DNA of 35,253 nt from Streptomyces diastatochromogenes. GTDB lineage: Bacteria > Actinomycetota > Actinomycetes > Streptomycetales > Streptomycetaceae. The stretch is from the NCBI GenBank assembly GCA_001418405.1, contig LIQL01000076.1:1-35253 (forward strand), read 5' to 3'. Shown piece by piece: positions 28,210-35,253 of the stretch (its first letter is position 1; each line of letters begins with the position of its first letter). A program made the position numbers and the translations under genes. Under the pieces are notes generated by a model. That model did not search any database, was not told where the DNA came from, and saw only the letters and a list, made by a program, of their open reading frames with translations.

Positions 28210-28590
28210 GGCGCCGACGCTAGGGCGAGGCGGGCCCGGCACCCAGGCAAAGGGCCCGGCAAAATCACGGCAACTCCGCGTTGCGCGTGGGGCGTCGGGC
28301 CGGTGCCCGTGTGTGGGCGCGGTCAGCCGGTTGGTCACCGGCGCCCCCTCAGCCTCCCGAGTTGCCGGTGCTCTGGCCCCCCGTATTGCCGGTGCACTGC
28401 CTGGTCGCGCAGTGAGGGATCCCCGAGCATCCATGGCGGGGGCCACACCAAGTGGCGTGGCCGGCCGCGCAGGCGACGGACGGGGAGTACGTGGCAGCGA
28501 GCGCGGTCGCAACCGGAGACGTCGGCGGGTGCCTCACCGCCGACCGCAGCTGCGTGGCCCACCAAGCCGCACTCTTCGAGAGGAACGTCC
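28210..28590. promoter_or_regulatory. Divergent promoter region with repeated GCCGGT motifs
   Basis: No gene. It holds GGGCCCGGCA twice, 20 bp apart (28232 and 28252); a GCCGGT/ACCGGC inverted repeat with 5-bp spacer (28326-28342); and TTGCCGGTGCTCTG (28362-28375) and TTGCCGGTGCACTG (28386-28399), 24 bp apart. Iterated motifs between two divergent operons suggest binding of a cluster regulator. Promoter positions cannot be fixed. Confidence 0.4.
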
Positions 28591-28887
28591 ATGCCTGTTG
28601 AGCCTCCCGCCGCACCCACCACGACGCCCGCCGTCTCCGAGGACGAGATCGCCCGGTTCGTCGTCGACCACTTCCTCGACGACGACGTGGACGCCCTCGA
28701 TCCGGAGCGGGATCTGCTCGCCGAGGGGTCGATCGACAGCCTCGGTGTGCTGCACGTGGTGGCCTGGCTGGAGAACCGGTACGGCGTGACGGTCCCCACC
28801 GGGGCGCTGTCCCTGCGGAACTTCCGCTCGGTGCGCACGATCCGGGAGACGGCGGAGCGCGTCGCGGCGGGTGGCGGCGAGGCGTGA
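28591..28887 (+). CDS. Acyl carrier protein (98 residues)
   Basis: A second discrete carrier protein, first gene of the rightward operon. Ser50 in EGSIDSLGVL is the phosphopantetheine site with the normal Asp-Ser-Leu motif; WLENRYGVTVP follows in helix II-III position, and the C-terminal helix is RTIRETAERVAAGG. A Pro/Thr-rich N-terminus (residues 1-15) precedes the fold. AGAGGA stands 6-7 bases upstream of the ATG. The adenylate-forming ligase gene follows after 97 bp, so this ACP is its probable acceptor. It differs enough from the first ACP that the two likely serve different steps. Confidence 0.9.
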   Translation: MPVEPPAAPTTTPAVSEDEIARFVVDHFLDDDVDALDPERDLLAEGSIDSLGVLHVVAWLENRYGVTVPTGALSLRNFRSVRTIRETAERVAAGGGEA

Positions 28888-28984
28888 GCGAAACACCCGC
28901 GGCGGCCGTCCGCGTACGGCATGCCGAAGGCCACCACGACGACCGTCCGTGGTCAGTGACGCGTTGAACAGCTCAGGAGAAACG

Positions 28985-30520
28985 ATGAGTGTGCCGGCTG
29001 ACGTCGCGGACGGTGTCGAGGTCCCGACCCGGTCCGCCATGGCGACCGCCTCCCTCGCGGTCGCCGAGGAGATGACACGGCGCGGGTTCAGGGCCGGTGA
29101 CCGGGTGGTGCTCAAGGCGGAGAACTCCGCCGCGTACGTGTACACCCTGCTGGCCCTCGCGCACCTCGACGCCTCCCTGGTCGTCCTGGACCACCGCCAG
29201 ACCGACGACGAGACCCGTACGGTCATCGAGCAGTGCCGGGTCCGCTGGGTGATCGGTGACGCGCCGGGCGGCCTGCTGTTCCCCGGACCCGGGGCGTCCC
29301 GCTTCCTGGCCCTGGACACGCTCGTCGCGGCCGCCGGGCCGCCGGCGGGCGCGACCGGCACGGCGGATGCGGCCGACACCGCTCTGGACTTCTCCCGGTG
29401 GCGGCGGCGCGCCGACGCGCTGGTGGCCTGGTCGACCGGTTCGACGGGCAGGGCCAAGGGGATCGTCAAATCGGGTGACGGGTTCCTCACCAACCTGGAG
29501 CGGACCCTGGCGCACATGGGCTACCGCGACAGCGACACGTTCCTTCCGCTGCTGCCGTTCTCCCACCAGTACGGCCTCTCGCTGATCTTCCTCGCCCAGC
29601 TCTCCGGCGCCGCCCTGATGATCTCCCCGTTCCACCGGGTCGACCTGGCGATCCGGGCCGGTGCGGCGCACGGTGCCACCATCGTCGACGCCACCCCGTC
29701 GACGTACCGGAGCCTGCTCAACCTGGCCCGGCGGAACCCGGATCTGCTCGAAGGGCTGGCGGGCGTACGGCTGTGGTGCACCGGGGGCGCCCCGCTGGAC
29801 CAGGCGTTGACGGAGCGGTTCCGTTCCGTCGTGGGCGCCCCGCTGCTGGACGGCTACGGCAGTACCGAGTTGGGCAACGTCTCCTTCGCCACCCCTGACC
29901 GGCCGAAGGGCTGCGGCAGGGTGCTGGCGGGGATCGACGTCCGGTTGGCTCCTGCGCACAGCGGCGGCGCGGCACCCGACTCCCCGGCCCCGGAGGCCGG
30001 CCACGGTGCGGAGTCGGACCGCAGTGCCGAGTTCGGTCACCTCTGGGTGCGCTCCCCCGACGCCCTGGTCGGCTATCTGGAGCCCGACGGTTCGCTGCGC
30101 GAGCAGACCGACGAGTGGTACGAGACCGGCGACTTCGGCTACCTCTCGGACGAGGGCGACCTGTATGTGATCGGCCGTTCCCAGGCCGTCCACCGGATGG
30201 GGCACCTGCTCTACCCGGAGGCCCTCGCCGCGAAGGCGAGCCGGTGCGGACGGCAGGTCGTGGTCGTGCCGGTCGACGACGCGCGGTGGGGAAGCCGGCT
30301 GATCTTCGTCGTGGCCGATCCGGAGCACGGCGACCCCAAGGGGTGGCGGGAGCTGCTCTGTTCGCTGCTTCCCTCGTACGAGCAGCCCAACCACGTCGTG
30401 GTCCTGCCCGACCTGCCGCTGAACCGGAACGGGAAGACCGACACCGGGCAGTTGCGGCAGCTGCTGCGTGAGGAGCATCCGGCGCTGTGGGGCGGCGCGC
30501 AGAACGGGGCCGGGCGGTGA
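28985..30520 (+). CDS. Adenylate-forming acyl-ACP/CoA ligase
   Basis: A 511-residue member of the ANL superfamily, which activates a carboxylic acid as AMP ester and passes it to a pantetheine thiol. The P-loop is STGSTGRAKG (150-159, Lys158); LLDGYGSTELGN is motif A5; WYETGDFGYL is A7 with the ribose-binding Asp; and NRNGKTD holds Lys484, the adenylation lysine. An Ala/Pro-rich insert (about 325-350) is unusual and may be a linker. CAGGAG stands 5 bases upstream of the ATG. The neighbouring ACP gene suggests transfer to ACP rather than CoA. The stop overlaps the GTG of the ketosynthase gene. The substrate cannot be read from sequence. Confidence 0.92.
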   Translation: MSVPADVADGVEVPTRSAMATASLAVAEEMTRRGFRAGDRVVLKAENSAAYVYTLLALAHLDASLVVLDHRQTDDETRTVIEQCRVRWVIGDAPGGLLFPGPGASRFLALDTLVAAAGPPAGATGTADAADTALDFSRWRRRADALVAWSTGSTGRAKGIVKSGDGFLTNLERTLAHMGYRDSDTFLPLLPFSHQYGLSLIFLAQLSGAALMISPFHRVDLAIRAGAAHGATIVDATPSTYRSLLNLARRNPDLLEGLAGVRLWCTGGAPLDQALTERFRSVVGAPLLDGYGSTELGNVSFATPDRPKGCGRVLAGIDVRLAPAHSGGAAPDSPAPEAGHGAESDRSAEFGHLWVRSPDALVGYLEPDGSLREQTDEWYETGDFGYLSDEGDLYVIGRSQAVHRMGHLLYPEALAAKASRCGRQVVVVPVDDARWGSRLIFVVADPEHGDPKGWRELLCSLLPSYEQPNHVVVLPDLPLNRNGKTDTGQLRQLLREEHPALWGGAQNGAGR

Positions 30521-31782
30521 GGGCCGGAGCGGCGCGCACGACACGGCGGCGGGTGGTGGTGACCGGCTACGGCGCGGTCACGCCGGTGGGACCGGACGTT
30601 CCCTCCCTGTGGGAGGCGCTGCTGTCCGGCAGGAGCGGAATCGCGGAGGTGACCGGGTTCGACACCACGGACCTCGCGGTGACGATCGCCGGAGAGGTAC
30701 GGGACTTTGAGCCCTGCGAGTACATGCCCAAGCGGACGGTCCGGCGCCTGGACCCCTTTGCCCAGTACGCGCTCGCCGCGGCGGTGCAGGCAGTGGAGGC
30801 GGCCGGCCTGAACGTGCCGGCGGTCCGGCGCGACCGGATGGGGGTGCTCATCGGCTCCGGATACGGGGCGGAGAAGTCGACCTTCGAGGCCGCGCAGGCA
30901 CTGGTCACCAAGGGTCCCCGGGCCGTCAGCCCGTACTACGCCGTCAGCGGCGGGATCGACTCCGCGGCCGTCGACGTCGCGCTGCGCTTCGGCGCGCAGG
31001 GCCCGTCCGGTTCGACGAGCACCGCCTGCGCCACGGGGGCGACCTGCATCGGTGACGCCGCGCGCATGATCGCGACGGACACGGCCGACGTGATGCTGGC
31101 CGGCGCCTCGGACGACTGCCTCACCGCCGTGCAGATGGCCGCCACCATCAGGACGGGGGTGCTGTCCCGGCGGAACGACGACCCGGCGGGCGCGAGCCGC
31201 CCGTTCGACCTGGGGCGCGACGGGTTCGTGATGAGCGCGGGCGCCGGTGTCGTGGTGCTGGAGGAGGCCGAGCACGCGCTGCGGCGGGGCGCCGGCATCG
31301 TGGCCGAGGTGGCCGGGTACGCCGCGACCACCGACGCCTACCACCTGACCTCTCCCGACCCGGAGGGGAAGGGGTTGCAGCGGGCGATCCGGCTGGCGCT
31401 GGCGGACGCGGAGACGGACGCCGGCGGGATCGACTACATCAACGCGCACGCCACGGGGACCGTCGGCGGGGACCGGGTCGAACTCGCGGCCCTGCGCGAG
31501 GTGTTCGCCGAGCGGCTGCCCAGCATCCCCACGACCTCGGTGAAGTCCGTCCTCGGCCACATGATGGGCGCGGCGAGCGCCGTCGACCTGATCGCGACCG
31601 TCGAGGCCCTGCGCACCGGCACCGTACCGCCGACCACGAACTGCACGGGCCCCGAGGACACGGTGCTGAACCTCGGCACGCGGGGCGTCGAGCGGCGCGA
31701 GATCCGTACTGCCATGAGCAACTCGTTCGGGTTCGGCGGGCACAACGCCGTCCTGGTCGTCAAGGCGTTCGACGGCGGCTGA
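30517..31782 (+). CDS. Beta-ketoacyl-ACP synthase (KAS II / FabF type)
   Basis: A 421-residue condensing enzyme with the full triad: Cys171 in STACATGATC, His311 in NAHATGTVGGD and His348 in KSVLGHMMG, with Lys343. It would extend an acyl-ACP by decarboxylative condensation with a malonyl unit. The His311 block reads GTVGGD rather than the usual GT-x-x-ND, a small departure. The GTG start overlaps the ligase stop by 4 bases and gives a familiar RRVVVTGYGAVTPVG beginning; an upstream GTG is less likely. It stands alone without a chain-length-factor partner, so this is not a type II aromatic PKS; a single elongation step is more plausible. Confidence 0.92.
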   Translation: MRAGAARTTRRRVVVTGYGAVTPVGPDVPSLWEALLSGRSGIAEVTGFDTTDLAVTIAGEVRDFEPCEYMPKRTVRRLDPFAQYALAAAVQAVEAAGLNVPAVRRDRMGVLIGSGYGAEKSTFEAAQALVTKGPRAVSPYYAVSGGIDSAAVDVALRFGAQGPSGSTSTACATGATCIGDAARMIATDTADVMLAGASDDCLTAVQMAATIRTGVLSRRNDDPAGASRPFDLGRDGFVMSAGAGVVVLEEAEHALRRGAGIVAEVAGYAATTDAYHLTSPDPEGKGLQRAIRLALADAETDAGGIDYINAHATGTVGGDRVELAALREVFAERLPSIPTTSVKSVLGHMMGAASAVDLIATVEALRTGTVPPTTNCTGPEDTVLNLGTRGVERREIRTAMSNSFGFGGHNAVLVVKAFDGG

Positions 31783-31837
31783 GCCGTACCCCTTCCCCCC
31801 TCAACCCACGCAAGAACAGACGAAGGGCACCACAGTC

Positions 31838-32323
31838 ATGAGCAACTCGCACGGCACGCAGCTCACGGTGGAGCGGAACTACCGGACCGTCACGGGACTG
31901 GCAGTAGGGAGCGGGCTGGTGGCCGGCGCGGTCATCGAGGAGGGGGCCGAGATCATGACCCTGAGCGACTGCGTCCCGGCGGAAGCCACCAAGTACACGA
32001 TCCAGGTCGAGCGGGACAAGCACGTCATCGGCACGGACATCCGATTCCTCAACCACTCCTGCGACCCGAGTACCTATGTGGACGCCGCCGCCGGAAACGT
32101 CGTCGCCACCCGCCGGCTCGTTCCCGGGGACGAGCTGACCTTCTTCTATCCCTCCACCGAATGGGAGATGGCCAGCCCGTTCACCTGTGCGTGCGCGGCA
32201 CCGGGTTGCGTGGGCAAGGTGACCGGTGCGGCCTTCCTGGCCGTGGACGTCCTCAAGGGCTACCGCATCAACGCCCACATCCAGGAACTGCTGGCGGAGC
32301 GGGACGTCGAGCCGCGCTCATGA
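31838..32323 (+). CDS. Small SET-domain protein with post-SET zinc site
   Basis: A 161-residue protein. RFLNHSCDPS (69-78) is the SET-domain motif that forms the S-adenosylmethionine pocket, and GDELTFFYPSTEWEM (about 97-111) matches the second SET core block. CACAAPGC gives Cys117, Cys119 and Cys124, the post-SET CxCx4C pattern that binds zinc together with the Cys of NHSC (Cys75). SET proteins are lysine methyltransferases in eukaryotes, and bacterial members are few. The domain is minimal, with no pre-SET region. It sits between the ketosynthase and ThDP-enzyme genes and overlaps the latter by 4 bases, so it is part of the pathway operon. It may methylate a protein or the pathway intermediate, or may have lost methyltransfer. 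Confidence 0.8.
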   Translation: MSNSHGTQLTVERNYRTVTGLAVGSGLVAGAVIEEGAEIMTLSDCVPAEATKYTIQVERDKHVIGTDIRFLNHSCDPSTYVDAAAGNVVATRRLVPGDELTFFYPSTEWEMASPFTCACAAPGCVGKVTGAAFLAVDVLKGYRINAHIQELLAERDVEPRS

Positions 32324-34005
32324 CCTCCGGGCACGCCCCCCAGCCGGCTCCCCGCGCCGCGGCCCTCCGCGGCACGGGGGGCCGGCTGCTGGTCCACGCA
32401 CTGGCCGGGCACGGGGTGGACACCGTGTTCGGCATCCCGGGCATCGACAACCTGGAAGTCTTCCGGCATCTCGGCCACAGCGGCATCAGGACGGTCACCC
32501 CGCGCCACGAGCAGGGCGCGGGGTACGCGGCCCACGGGTACGCGCGGGTCACCGGGCGCCCCGGTGTCGTCCTGACCACCGCCGGTCCCGGGCTGCTCAA
32601 CGCCGCGGCGGCGGCCGGACAGGCGTACTCCGATTCCGTACCGGTGCTGTTCCTCTCCGCCGGCCCCCCGGTGGGACAGCGGCCGGGCGACGGCCTGCTG
32701 CACGAGGTCAAGGACCAGTCCGCCGCGATGGACGCCATCTGTGCCTGGAGCCTGCGGGCCACCGACGCGGACCTGCTCACGGAGCTGCTGGCGCGGGCGT
32801 TCCACGATTTCGCCGCCCGCCGCCCGCGGCCCGTGCACATCGAGATCCCCGCCGACGTCCTCGCGGCGGAGGTGTCGTGGGCCGGTCCTGCGGGGACGGT
32901 CCCGGGCGTGGCGCGGAAGGCGGCACCCACCGAACGGACCGCCGACCCCGGCGGGATCGCGCACGCCGCTCACCTGATCGCGGGCGCCCGGCGGCCCGTC
33001 ATCATCGCGGGCGGCGGCGCCCGAGCAGCGTCCGCCGCGGTGACCCGCCTGTCGCAGGAGACCGGCGCCCCGGTCGTCACCACGGCGAACGGGAAGGGAG
33101 TGATCGACGAACACCACCCGCACGCACTGGGCGCGGCACTCCACCTGCGGTCCGCCCGGGACTTCCTGCGCCGTGCCGACGTGGTGCTCGCCGTCGGCAC
33201 CGAACTGGCCGACACCGACACCTGGTCCGGCCCCCTGGACCTGCCGGGCGACGTCGTCCGGGTGGACATCGACCCCGGGCAGCGGCACCGCAACCAGGCG
33301 GCGGCCCGCGCGCTCACGGGCCACGCGGACACCGTCGTGCCCCAGCTCCTGGCCGCCCTCGACGCCGTGCGCGACCGTACGCCGGTGAGCGCGGCGTACC
33401 GGTGTGAACTCGCCGTGGTCCGGGCCCGGATAGAGGCCGAGCATGCAGGTCGGGGAGCCCGGTGGACAGGGCTGATCGACGCGCTGCGCGCGGCGATGCC
33501 GCCCGAGGCGGTCCTCACCAGCGACAGCTCGATGGTGTCCCACTACGGCGCGCTCAAGGGCTTCCGCGTGCCGCGCCCCGACGCGTTCCTCCATCCCACC
33601 GGGTTCGCCACGCTCGGCTTCGCGCTGCCGGCGGCCATCGGCGCCCTGGTGGGCCGCCCCGATCTGCCGGTGGTGGCGCTCACCGGCGACGGCGGCCTCC
33701 AGTTCACCGTCAACGAGCTGGCCACCGCGGTCCTGCTGGGCAGACCGCTGCCCGTCGTCATCGTGGACAACGGCGGTTACGGTTCGGTGCGCACGGAGCA
33801 GTCCCGGCTGGGCGTCCCGCCCCTGGGCGCGGACCTGCCGAGCCCCGACTTCACCGCCCTGGCCGCCGCCTACGGGGCGCACGGCGTGGTGGCCGCGAGC
33901 CCCGCCTCGGTGACCGCCGAGGTCACCGCGGCCCTGGCACGCCAGGGGCCGACCCTGATCACGATCCCCGACCACTCGCCGAACCCGGAAGACGGTAATG
34001 ACTGA
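32320..34005 (+). CDS. ThDP-dependent enzyme, acetolactate-synthase-like
   Basis: A 561-residue three-domain thiamine-diphosphate enzyme. The N-terminal PYR domain has Glu64 in RHEQGAGYAAHGYAR, the glutamate that activates the cofactor. The central domain runs about 205-345. The PP domain has GDG (456-458) and, 26 residues on, Asn484 in VDNGGYGS, the metal/ThDP-binding motif. The family decarboxylates alpha-keto acids and either releases an aldehyde or ligates the acyl anion to another carbonyl. Substrate cannot be told. The start ATG overlaps the SET stop (ATGA), and the stop overlaps the dehydrogenase gene by 8 bases, so it is tightly coupled to both. No small regulatory subunit gene lies nearby, which argues against branched-chain amino acid synthesis. 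Confidence 0.9.
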   Translation: MTSGHAPQPAPRAAALRGTGGRLLVHALAGHGVDTVFGIPGIDNLEVFRHLGHSGIRTVTPRHEQGAGYAAHGYARVTGRPGVVLTTAGPGLLNAAAAAGQAYSDSVPVLFLSAGPPVGQRPGDGLLHEVKDQSAAMDAICAWSLRATDADLLTELLARAFHDFAARRPRPVHIEIPADVLAAEVSWAGPAGTVPGVARKAAPTERTADPGGIAHAAHLIAGARRPVIIAGGGARAASAAVTRLSQETGAPVVTTANGKGVIDEHHPHALGAALHLRSARDFLRRADVVLAVGTELADTDTWSGPLDLPGDVVRVDIDPGQRHRNQAAARALTGHADTVVPQLLAALDAVRDRTPVSAAYRCELAVVRARIEAEHAGRGARWTGLIDALRAAMPPEAVLTSDSSMVSHYGALKGFRVPRPDAFLHPTGFATLGFALPAAIGALVGRPDLPVVALTGDGGLQFTVNELATAVLLGRPLPVVIVDNGGYGSVRTEQSRLGVPPLGADLPSPDFTALAAAYGAHGVVAASPASVTAEVTAALARQGPTLITIPDHSPNPEDGND

Positions 34006-35170
34006 CCCCTATCTGCAGGTGATCTGGACGGATCCCGAGACGACGGCACGCGGCTACCTGGTGATCGACCGGCTGCTGGGCGGTGCCTCCAGCGGCGGTC
34101 TGCGCATGCGCGGCGGCTGCACCCTCGCGGAGGTCGCGGACCTCGCCCGGACGATGAGCCTCAAGGAGGCGCTGAACTACCGTCCTTCGGACCGCTACGT
34201 TCCCTATGGCGGCGCGAAGGGTGGCATCGACTTCGACCCGCGCCGTCCCGAGGCCCGTGGCGTGCTCACCCGCTATCTCGGCGCGATGAAGCCCTACATC
34301 GACACCTGTTGGGCGACCGGCGAGGATCTCGGGGTGCAGCAGCGGCTGCTCGACGAGGCCGCGGCCGAGGTCGGCATCGCATCGACCGTGCAGGCGGCGC
34401 TGTCCCACGTGCCGGACGGTCCCGAGGCGGGCCTCGCCCGCCTCGACGCGGGGTTCGCGGCGGAGGTCGGCGGGATCTCGCTGGCCGATCTCATCGGCGG
34501 CTACGGGGTGGCCAGGGCCACGGTCGCCGCGCTGGAGCACCGGGGCGACCGGGTGCGCGGGGCGACCGCCGCGGTACAGGGTTTCGGGACGATGGGAGGC
34601 GCCATCGCCCGTTACCTCGCGGAGGCCGGGCTGCGTGTGGTGGCGGTCGCCGACCAGCACGGTGTGGTGGCCAACCCCGCGGGGCTGGACGTGGAGCACC
34701 TGCTCGCGCACCGCACCGCGGACGGGCTCGTCGACCGCGCACGGTTGCGCCCCGACGACCGGCCGGTGGCGTCCGACTGGCTGTCCGTACCGTGCGACGT
34801 CCTGGTGACGGCGGCCATCCCGTACGCCATCGACGAGGGCAACCACCAGCGGGTGAGCGCGCGTTACGTGGTCGAGGGCGCCAACATCTCGATGACGCCC
34901 GGGGCCGAGCGCGCGCTGTCCGCCAGGGGCACGGCCGTGATCCCCGACTTCGTCGCGAACTCGGCGGGCAACGCCTGGTGGTGGTGGACGCTGTTCGGGG
35001 ACATCGAGCCGACCGCGGCGTCGGCCTACGCGCGCGTTTCCGCCGTGATGGAGGATCTCGTCGTGTCGGCGCTCGACGGCGCGGCCGACGGGTCGACGAC
35101 CCCGCGCGAGGCGGCCACGGCCCGCGCCGAGTCGTGCCTGGCGCTGCTGAAGGACCGGCCTCGGGGCTGA
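33998..35170 (+). CDS. Glu/Leu/Phe/Val dehydrogenase family protein
   Basis: A 390-residue NAD(P)-dependent amino acid dehydrogenase that interconverts an amino acid and its alpha-keto acid. PYGGAKGGIDFDP holds the catalytic Lys74 of the family signature, and TGEDLGV holds Asp110, the other catalytic residue. The Rossmann motif is AVQGFGTMGGAIARYL (about 191-206), with VVEGANISMTP and GNAWWWW later. The length is close to that of Leu/Phe/Val dehydrogenases (about 350-365) and shorter than most Glu dehydrogenases. It is the last gene of the rightward operon, overlapping the ThDP enzyme gene by 8 bases and followed by a strong terminator. Supplying or consuming the alpha-keto acid used by the ThDP enzyme is the simplest role. 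Confidence 0.92.
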   Translation: MTDPYLQVIWTDPETTARGYLVIDRLLGGASSGGLRMRGGCTLAEVADLARTMSLKEALNYRPSDRYVPYGGAKGGIDFDPRRPEARGVLTRYLGAMKPYIDTCWATGEDLGVQQRLLDEAAAEVGIASTVQAALSHVPDGPEAGLARLDAGFAAEVGGISLADLIGGYGVARATVAALEHRGDRVRGATAAVQGFGTMGGAIARYLAEAGLRVVAVADQHGVVANPAGLDVEHLLAHRTADGLVDRARLRPDDRPVASDWLSVPCDVLVTAAIPYAIDEGNHQRVSARYVVEGANISMTPGAERALSARGTAVIPDFVANSAGNAWWWWTLFGDIEPTAASAYARVSAVMEDLVVSALDGAADGSTTPREAATARAESCLALLKDRPRG

Positions 35171-35193
35171 CCTTGGCGCTCGGTCCCGTACGG

Positions 35194-35242
35194 AGGCCGG
35201 TCCGGGGGCGGATCACCTGGCGATCCGCCCCCGGACCGGCCT
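35194..35242 (+). terminator. Strong terminator closing the rightward operon
   Basis: A perfect 21-bp stem: arms 35194-35214 and 35222-35242 around a 7-base loop (35215-35221), beginning 23 bases after the dehydrogenase stop. It contains GGTCCGGGGGCGGATC on the 5' arm. It probably marks the right edge of the operon. Confidence 0.85.
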
Positions 35243-35253
35243 GTTCGCGTACG

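Noticed and set aside
32320..34005. ThDP enzyme as housekeeping acetolactate synthase (ilvB)
   Set aside because: No ilvN or ilvC follows; it is embedded in, and overlaps, the biosynthetic operon.

Overview
The window looks like a Streptomyces chromosome: very high GC, strong G/C bias at third codon positions, GTG and TTG starts, and housekeeping proteins (904-aa aconitase, 481-aa argininosuccinate synthase, HTH-fused MurA-like enzyme) of the form I know from Streptomyces. Everything here is read from sequence alone; family names come from motif recognition, not searches.

Region 1 (1-8998) is ordinary chromosome. It holds the 3' end of an FG-GAP/VCBS repeat protein, convergent with aconitase acnA; argG, divergent from acnA, with an iron-box-like palindrome, a second perfect palindrome and an ARG-box-like site between them; a nucleotidyltransferase-fold gene; a GntR(YtrA-type)/DUF1648 membrane protein operon with a perfect inverted-repeat operator; and an XRE-HTH/MurA-like fusion.

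Region 2 (about 8982-22960) is an accessory island. The last 17 bases of the murA-like gene recur (16/17) at 22944-22960. Both ends carry paired GGGACTT repeats with an 11-bp period, and a truncated tyrosine recombinase lies just inside the left end, so I read this as an immobilised integrative element inserted at the 3' end of murA. It carries a truncated JmjC/cupin gene, a broken phosphotransferase-like gene, an intact-looking IS5-family element with a classical -1 frameshift signal, and a cluster of defence-like genes: a 1523-aa SF1 helicase-nuclease fusion with an adjacent AbiJ/HEPN-like partner, a NERD protein, and an XRE-ImmA/IrrE protein with a 219-aa unknown partner. A small membrane protein gene lies behind a perfect match to the RecA-independent (PafBC-type) DNA-damage promoter. 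To the right of the right att copy the same hairpin-plus-repeat architecture recurs in degenerate form, suggesting tandem accretion of a second element; 23.06-24.6 kb is decayed DNA with an IS3 relic.

Region 3 (24650-35253) is a compact biosynthetic cluster I cannot assign to a known product. An XRE/NB-ARC-type regulator is followed by two divergent operons: acyl carrier protein plus large acyl-CoA dehydrogenase leftwards; and a second acyl carrier protein, adenylate-forming ligase, KAS II-type ketosynthase, small SET-domain protein, ThDP-dependent acetolactate-synthase-like enzyme and Glu/Leu/Phe/Val-type dehydrogenase rightwards, closed by a 21-bp-stem terminator. Most junctions overlap by 4-8 bases. 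A plausible logic is: an acid is loaded on a carrier protein, desaturated and extended, then joined with an alpha-keto-acid-derived unit made by the dehydrogenase and ThDP enzyme. The SET protein is the odd member.
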